DNA from: DASQFU01 sp035632955
Lineage (GTDB): Bacteria > Eisenbacteria > RBG-16-71-46
Length of the DNA: 5,641 nt
Direction of reading: 5' to 3'
Assembly (NCBI GenBank): GCA_035632955.1
Contig: DASQFU010000127.1
Span: forward strand, 1 to 5,641
Positions 1-5,641 of this stretch are shown piece by piece; within the stretch, counting starts at the first letter, position 1, and every line of letters starts with the position of its first letter. The notes below the pieces were generated by a model, which searched no databases, was not told the DNA's origin, and was given only the letters and a program-made list of their open reading frames with translations. Both the position numbers and the translations under genes were made by a program.

Positions 1-1
1 G

Positions 2-256
2 ATCGAGATCATGGACGAGCTGGCGCACGCGAGCGAGCCTGCGGGCATCCTCGCAGCGCTCGCGAAGCGGCAGGCGGTCGAGGGATGCGTGCTGCTGGTT
101 GGTCATCAACCGCTGATCGGTCTGCTGGCCGCGCACCTCGAGGGCCGGCGAGAGCGGACGATCCCGGCCGGAACGCTGCTGCGCATCATGTGTCCCGACG
201 GTGCGCCCGCCGGGCGCTGCCAGGTGATCCTCGAGCTCTCGCCGGGAGCGGGCTGA
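2..256 (+). CDS. SixA-like phosphohistidine phosphatase, C-terminal fragment (5' truncated)
   Basis: This is the C-terminal 84 codons of a histidine-phosphatase superfamily protein; the reading frame is open to the left edge, so the start lies outside the window. The segment VLLVGHQPLIGLLAAHL is the hallmark of the second half of SixA-type enzymes; its His (codon at 104-106) would be the second catalytic histidine. It is followed by the usual polar linker, a 'tIPAGTLLRI' strand matching the family's 'GslaxL' element, and a terminal 'VILELSPG' strand. The first catalytic motif (RHG) should lie upstream and cannot be seen. Family members are small (about 160 residues) cytoplasmic enzymes that remove phosphate from phosphohistidine, for example on histidine-containing phosphotransfer domains. 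The ATG at position 11 is internal, not a start. Family assignment is fairly firm; substrate is unknown. Confidence 0.75.
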   Translation: MEIMDELAHASEPAGILAALAKRQAVEGCVLLVGHQPLIGLLAAHLEGRRERTIPAGTLLRIMCPDGAPAGRCQVILELSPGAG

Positions 257-293
257 GCGTGATCCGCTCACCAAACGCGCACGACACCGGGGG

Positions 294-321
294 TTCCGAT
301 CGGCGCGGGACCGGTGATAAT
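294..321 (+). promoter_or_regulatory. Putative sigma70-type promoter for the four-helix membrane protein
   Basis: GATAAT at 316-321 matches the TATAAT -10 consensus at five of six positions and stands out in a very GC-rich stretch. A weak -35 candidate, TTCCGA at 294-299, lies 16 bases upstream (three of six matches). Initiation would fall near 328, giving a leader of roughly 47 bases before the ATG at 375. The -10 match is seen directly; promoter function is inferred. Confidence 0.4.
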
Positions 322-374
322 GTCCTGCCGGCACGACTCTCGATCCGACGTACGGTCCCTTCGCAGGAGGCGTC

Positions 375-905
375 ATGACCGTGGGAGAAGCCTCGGACCC
401 CACCGTGAGCCGTACGACCGGCGGCGACATCGCGCTCGACGGTCTTTTCACCGGAATGATCGGCGCCCTCGCGGTGGCGGTCTGGTTCCTGATCCTCGAC
501 ATCCTCGCCGGCCGACCTCTCTACACGCCGGCGCTCCTCGGCACCGTCCTGCTACACGGCGGCCAGGCGGTCGCCCAGGAAGTCACGATTGCGGCCCTGG
601 AAGTGGCGGCTTATACCGCGTTTCACTTCGTCGCGTTCCTGATCGTCGGGCTCGGCTTTTCCTACTCCATGAATCTGTTCGAGAAGTTCCCGATCACCGG
701 CTTCGTGTTGCTGGTCATCTTCCTGTGCCTGCAGCTCGGATTCTTCGTGCTCGACGTCGTGCTGGGAGTGGAGATCATGGGCCTGCTCCGCCCCTGGACG
801 GTCGTGGTCGGCAACCTGCTCGCCGCCGGGACGATGGGGATCTACCTGTGGCGGCGCCATCCGCGCATCAAGCAGCGCCTCGACCACATCTGGGAAGGCG
901 AGTAG
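375..905 (+). CDS. Uncharacterised four-helix integral membrane protein
   Basis: A 176-residue protein that I cannot assign to a named family. The start is supported by AGGAGG at 365-370, four bases before the ATG. The N-terminal 20 residues are polar, followed by four likely membrane helices at about residues 24-44, 76-98, 107-131 and 138-159, and a basic cytoplasmic-type tail (LWRRHPRIKQRLDHIWEGE). Between helices 1 and 2 lies GRPLYTPALLGTVLL, a 'GRPL-TP--LG' pattern that I recall from uncharacterised membrane proteins of several high-GC environmental phyla; this is memory, not a search. Helix 2 carries an aromatic/His cluster (AAYTAFHFVAF), and helix 3 is unusually rich in Phe and Leu. There is no signal peptide cleavage site and no catalytic motif. 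The gene appears monocistronic, with its own promoter candidate, and ends tail to tail with the ABC ATPase. Coding status is solid; function is unknown. Confidence 0.85.
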   Translation: MTVGEASDPTVSRTTGGDIALDGLFTGMIGALAVAVWFLILDILAGRPLYTPALLGTVLLHGGQAVAQEVTIAALEVAAYTAFHFVAFLIVGLGFSYSMNLFEKFPITGFVLLVIFLCLQLGFFVLDVVLGVEIMGLLRPWTVVVGNLLAAGTMGIYLWRRHPRIKQRLDHIWEGE

Positions 906-912
906 CCCGACT

Positions 913-1998
913 TCAAACGTCGAGCGCCCGTTCGCTCTCCGGGTCGAACCAGCGCACCTTCTCGTAGCGGAAATGGAGCGTGGCGGTCTGGCCGGGTTGC
1001 GGCCCCGGCTCGCCGGTGAGCCGCGAGATCAGAGGCCCGGCGGCGGCCGACCAGTAGAGCAACACCTCGTTGCCGAGCGGCTCGCGCACCTCGAGCGTGG
1101 CCGCCAGCGACGCGCCCGGTCCGCTCTCGCGCAGCGACAGGTCTTCGGGCCTCACGCCCAACGTCACGGGGCGACCCGCCCAGCCGGCGAGCCACGCGGG
1201 AGCGGGACTGGGCGTGAACGCGACGTCTCCAGCCAGCGTCACCTGGCCGCCGTTCGTCACCTGGGCGCCGAGAAAGTTCATCGGCGGACTGCCGACGAAG
1301 CCGGCGACGAACTGATTCGCGGGACGGTGATAGAGCGTGTCGGGGTCCGCCACCTGCTGCAGCTGGCCGCCGCGCAGCACCGCGATCCGCTCGCCCAGGG
1401 TCAGCGCTTCCACCTGATCGTGGGTCACGTACACCATCGTCGCGCTCAGGCGCCGGTGCATGCGGTGGATCTCGCCGCGCATCTGGACGCGCAGCTTGGC
1501 GTCCAGGTTGGAGAGCGGCTCGTCGAACAGGAACACGCGGGGGTCGCGCACCATCGCGCGCCCCAATGCGACGCGCTGGCGCTCCCCGCCCGACAGCTCG
1601 CGCGGCCGGCGCGCCAGCATCGCTTCGAGGCCCAGCATGGTCGCGGTTTCGCGAACCCGCCGCTCGATCTCGGGCTTCGGCTGCTTGCGGAGCTCGAGCC
1701 CGAATGCCATGTTCTCGAACACCGTCATGTGCGGGTAGAGCGCGTAGTTCTGGAACACCATGGCGATGTCCCGGTCCTTGGGCGGCAGCGGGTTCACGAC
1801 GCGCCCGTCGATCCGGATCTCGCCTTCGCTGATCTCTTCGAGCCCCGCGATCATGCGCAGCAAGCTCGACTTGCCGCAGCCCGAGGGGCCGACCAGCACC
1901 AGGAACTCGCCGGGCTCGACCGCCAGGCTGACGCGATCGACGGCGCGATGAGCGCCCCCGTAGGTCTTGGAAACGGAAACGAGCTCGAGGCCGGGCAT
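913..1998 (-). CDS. ABC transporter ATP-binding protein, MalK/UgpC (CUT1) family
   Basis: ATPase subunit that would power uptake of a sugar, oligosaccharide or glycerol-phosphate-like solute from the cytoplasmic face of an ABC importer. Using the ATG at 1998 (361 residues), all nucleotide-binding motifs are intact: Walker A GPSGCGKSS (37-45), Q-loop FQNYALYPHM (Gln83), signature LSGGERQR (135-142), Walker B VFLFDEP (155-161), D-loop SNLD (163-166) and switch His193 in VTHDQ. The join FVGSPPMNF (234-242) and the C-terminal TOBE/regulatory region with VRPEDL (282-287) are typical of MalK/UgpC/MsmK proteins, as is the length. A GTG nine codons upstream (2025) is possible, but the family normally begins right before the 'LELVSVSKTYGG' strand; neither start has a good Shine-Dalgarno sequence. 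No permease or binding protein is adjacent, so it may serve distant transporters. Family certain; substrate undetermined. Confidence 0.93.
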   Translation of the reverse strand: MPGLELVSVSKTYGGAHRAVDRVSLAVEPGEFLVLVGPSGCGKSSLLRMIAGLEEISEGEIRIDGRVVNPLPPKDRDIAMVFQNYALYPHMTVFENMAFGLELRKQPKPEIERRVRETATMLGLEAMLARRPRELSGGERQRVALGRAMVRDPRVFLFDEPLSNLDAKLRVQMRGEIHRMHRRLSATMVYVTHDQVEALTLGERIAVLRGGQLQQVADPDTLYHRPANQFVAGFVGSPPMNFLGAQVTNGGQVTLAGDVAFTPSPAPAWLAGWAGRPVTLGVRPEDLSLRESGPGASLAATLEVREPLGNEVLLYWSAAAGPLISRLTGEPGPQPGQTATLHFRYEKVRWFDPESERALDV

Positions 1999-2101
1999 GG
2001 TGGGAGCGCGCAGAACGGACCGCACGAGGTCGCTGGAAGCCGCCGGACGCGCGGTCGCACGCTAGCGAATCCCTGATGGCAACGCAACGCAGGAGGAGCG
2101 C

Positions 2102-2833
2102 ATGGGCTTTCTGGACGGACAGGTCGCAGTCGTCACGGGCGGAAATCGCGGCATCGGGCGCGGCATCGTCGAGGCGCTCGCGCGCGAGGGAGCCAAGGTC
2201 TTCCTGACGGCGCGGACCCTCGAGTCGGCGGCGCAGGCCGCGCGAGAGATCGGTTCGAACACCGTCGGTCTCGCGTGCGACGTCCGCCACGACGATCAGG
2301 TGGCGCGGCTGTTCGGCGAGGTCCAGCGCGCAGCGGGAGGAACCGACGTGCTGATCAACAACGCCGGGATCGGCATCTTCGCCCCGGTGGCCGAGACCAA
2401 GCCCGAAGACTGGCGCGCGGTGATCGAGACCAATCTCAACGGCGTGTTTTATTGCTGCCGTGCGGCGATTCCGCAGATGCGGGCGCACGGCGGCGGCTAC
2501 ATCATGAACATCTCGTCGCTGGCGGGAAAGAATCCGTTCGCGAACGGCGCCGCGTACAACGCGAGCAAGTTCGGCCTCAACGGCTTCAGCGAGGCGCTGA
2601 TGATGGAAGTGCGCTACGACGGCATTCGCGTCTCTTACTTGATGCCGGGCAGCGTCGCGACCGAGTTCGGGAGCGATTTTTCTCGGCGCCCGAGCGGGTC
2701 GCTTCCGAAGAGCGACTGGGCCTTGAAACCGGACGACGTTGCCCGGGTGGTGCTCGACCTGTTGCGGTCGCCCAAGCACGCGCTGTTCAGCCGCGTGGAG
2801 ATGCGTCCGAGCCAGCCGCCGCGAAAGGGCTGA
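2102..2833 (+). CDS. Classical short-chain dehydrogenase/reductase (SDR), probably NADP(H)-dependent
   Basis: A 243-residue Rossmann-fold oxidoreductase that interconverts a carbonyl and an alcohol with a nicotinamide cofactor in the cytoplasm. Motifs run in order: cofactor-binding TGGNRGIG (12-19), Asp60 in 'ACDV' for the adenine ring, NNAG (86-89), structural/catalytic Asn111, catalytic Ser139 in NISSLAG, Tyr152 and Lys156 in YNASK, and the PG turn (182-183) followed by VAT. Arg16 in the glycine-rich loop and Arg38 after the second strand suggest NADP(H) rather than NAD(H); this is inference. AGGAGG at 2091-2096 sits five bases before the ATG. The C-terminus ends in an 'EMRPSQPPRKG' tail rather than the usual FabG 'G.....GG' ending, arguing against a housekeeping FabG. 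It is divergent from the ABC ATPase and has no pathway partners nearby, so the substrate cannot be predicted. Confidence 0.93.
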   Translation: MGFLDGQVAVVTGGNRGIGRGIVEALAREGAKVFLTARTLESAAQAAREIGSNTVGLACDVRHDDQVARLFGEVQRAAGGTDVLINNAGIGIFAPVAETKPEDWRAVIETNLNGVFYCCRAAIPQMRAHGGGYIMNISSLAGKNPFANGAAYNASKFGLNGFSEALMMEVRYDGIRVSYLMPGSVATEFGSDFSRRPSGSLPKSDWALKPDDVARVVLDLLRSPKHALFSRVEMRPSQPPRKG

Positions 2834-2973
2834 CGGGCGCGCCGCGAGGGTGTTCCGCGACGCAAAACGACGGACGCGGCAGAACCCATGGCGGAGCGCG
2901 TGAATCTCACCGGCAAGGCGGTTGAGCCGGTTGGCCGGGTCCGTTAACGTTGATCGCCGCCTTCGGTATCGGT

Positions 2974-2992
2974 CGGCCCGACCGTCGGGCCG
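2974..2992. repeat. Perfect inverted repeat in the M3 peptidase leader
   Basis: CGGCCCGA (2974-2981) and TCGGGCCG (2985-2992) form an 8-base-pair stem with a 3-base loop. A second stem, CGGTCG (2970-2975) with CGACCG (2979-2984), overlaps it, so the two hairpins cannot form together. No T-run follows, so it does not look like a terminator. It lies about 50 bases upstream of the peptidase ribosome binding site. In such GC-rich DNA a chance origin is possible. Confidence 0.4.
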
Positions 2993-3041
2993 CTCCCGGC
3001 TGCCGCTCGAGAAGCGCCGCACTTGATGCCCGAACTTCCAC

Positions 3042-3046
3042 GGAGG
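3042..3046 (+). promoter_or_regulatory. Ribosome binding site that fixes the M3 peptidase start at GTG 3052
   Basis: GGAGG lies five bases upstream of a GTG at 3052, an optimal spacing. Starting there places a clean Sec signal peptide at the very N-terminus, whereas the longer open frame beginning with TTG at 2950 would prepend 34 arginine-rich residues with no family similarity. Confidence 0.75.
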
Positions 3047-3051
3047 ACGTT

Positions 3052-5109
<2,058 letters not shown>

Positions 5110-5166
5110 CCGCGAGGATGGCGGCGCGACTTGGCGCCCGTCACGTCCCGATCGGCTGAGTGCAAG

Positions 5167-5205
5167 CGAGGGCGCGGTCCCCAGGGAACGCGCCCTCGGT
5201 CTTTT
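5167..5205 (+). terminator. Rho-independent terminator of the M3 peptidase gene
   Basis: CGAGGGCGCG (5167-5176) pairs perfectly with CGCGCCCTCG (5189-5198), a 10-base-pair GC-rich stem. The 12-base interior (5177-5188) can add three further pairs after one mismatch, leaving a small loop. The stem is followed by GTCTTTT (5199-5205). It begins 58 bases after the peptidase stop codon and before the next gene, so it should separate the two transcription units. Confidence 0.8.
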
Positions 5206-5306
5206 CCGGCCGCATTTCGCAAACGTGGAACTGGATCGGCGCCTGTGGGAACGTCACCGCGCAACCGGAAGGCAGGCACAGGTCCACGAATCACGAGGAG
5301 GTCGCA

Positions 5307-5641
5307 ATGGTGGTACCCGTGATGTCGCTGTGGCTACCGATCGTGCTGTCGGGGGTGATCGTGTTCGTGACGAGCTCGATCATCCACATGGTGCTCGGCT
5401 ATCACAAGAACGACTACCGCGCTCTTCCCGCACAGGACGAGATCCAGGAAGCGCTCCGGAAGTTCAACCTTCCGATGGGGGACTTCATGCTTCCGCGTGC
5501 CGCAGACATGAAGGACATGAGCACACCTGCGTTCATCGAGAAGCTGAAGAAGGGGCCGGTCATGGTCGTGACCGTGATGCCGAACGGGCCATGGACGATG
5601 GGAGCACAGCTCGGACAGTGGTTCCTCTACGGCGTGATCAT
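5307..5641 (+). CDS. Conserved-hypothetical type membrane protein, N-terminal part (3' truncated)
   Basis: The frame runs open from ATG 5307 to the right edge (111 complete codons) and has no stop in the window. AGGAGG at 5296-5301, five bases before the ATG, fixes the start. The protein opens with a membrane helix at about residues 7-30 (SLWLPIVLSGVIVFVTSSIIHMVL), then a soluble segment beginning GYHKNDYRALPAQDEIQEALRK, with 'MGDFMLP' and 'MKDMSTPAFIEKLKKGPV'. A second membrane-entering stretch starts near residue 97 (MGAQLGQWFLYGVI) and is cut by the edge. The 'SSIIHM-L-YH--DY--LP' and 'KKGPV' patterns resemble, from memory, a family of uncharacterised bacterial membrane proteins; I cannot name it. 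Nothing in the visible part is catalytic. It lies downstream of a terminator, so it probably has its own promoter. Coding status is strong; function unknown. Confidence 0.8.
   Translation, partial: MVVPVMSLWLPIVLSGVIVFVTSSIIHMVLGYHKNDYRALPAQDEIQEALRKFNLPMGDFMLPRAADMKDMSTPAFIEKLKKGPVMVVTVMPNGPWTMGAQLGQWFLYGVI

Noticed and set aside
1999..2025. GTG at 2025 as the start of the ABC ATPase
   Set aside because: The nine extra residues precede the normal family N-terminus and no Shine-Dalgarno sequence is found upstream; it is not fully excluded because the ATG at 1998 also lacks a good one.
2909..2931. A hairpin ACCGGC/GCCGGT downstream of the SDR as its terminator
   Set aside because: It has only six pairs with an 11-base loop, no T-run after it, and lies about 75 bases past the stop codon.
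842..3022. A 726-codon minus-strand open frame spanning the ATPase, the divergent region and the SDR
   Set aside because: It is very Arg/Ala-rich, matches no domain and overlaps two genes with complete family motifs; it is a by-product of strong GC bias at third positions.
2950..3051. A longer start (TTG at 2950) for the M3 peptidase
   Set aside because: It would add 34 Arg-rich residues ahead of a clear signal peptide, while GTG 3052 has GGAGG at ideal spacing.
5227..5255. An ECF-sigma-like promoter (GGAAC at 5227-5231, CGTC at 5252-5255) for the last gene
   Set aside because: The gap is 20 bases, longer than the usual 16-17 for such promoters, and both elements are short enough to arise by chance.

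Overview
The window is a high-GC, densely packed piece of bacterial chromosome with five intact or nearly intact protein genes and one truncated gene at each edge. Strong AGGAGG-type ribosome binding sites, short intergenic gaps and strong G/C bias at third codon positions suggest an environmental high-GC phylum such as Acidobacteriota, Gemmatimonadota, Eisenbacteria or a myxobacterial relative. That placement is inference from gene style only; there is no rRNA or other marker to settle it.

Layout, left to right. At the left edge is the C-terminal part of a SixA-like histidine phosphatase (+). Next is a four-helix membrane protein of unknown function (+) with its own promoter-like -10 element. 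It meets tail to tail, with only 7 bases between stop codons, a MalK/UgpC-type ABC transporter ATPase (-). A 103-base divergent intergenic region separates that ATPase from a classical short-chain dehydrogenase/reductase (+). About 220 bases further on comes a large exported M3-family zinc oligopeptidase (+), closed by a convincing intrinsic terminator. The right edge holds the first 111 codons of a conserved-hypothetical type membrane protein (+).

The genes do not form an obvious pathway. Each looks like an independent transcription unit: the ATPase lacks its permeases and binding protein here, the reductase has no biosynthetic partners, and the peptidase is flanked by a leader with hairpins and a terminator. 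No mobile element, CRISPR array, RNA gene, phage gene or toxin-antitoxin pair was found. I see no convincing new multi-gene system. The points most worth following are the two uncharacterised membrane proteins, the solitary sugar-type ATPase, the exported M3 peptidase and the overlapping inverted repeats in its leader.
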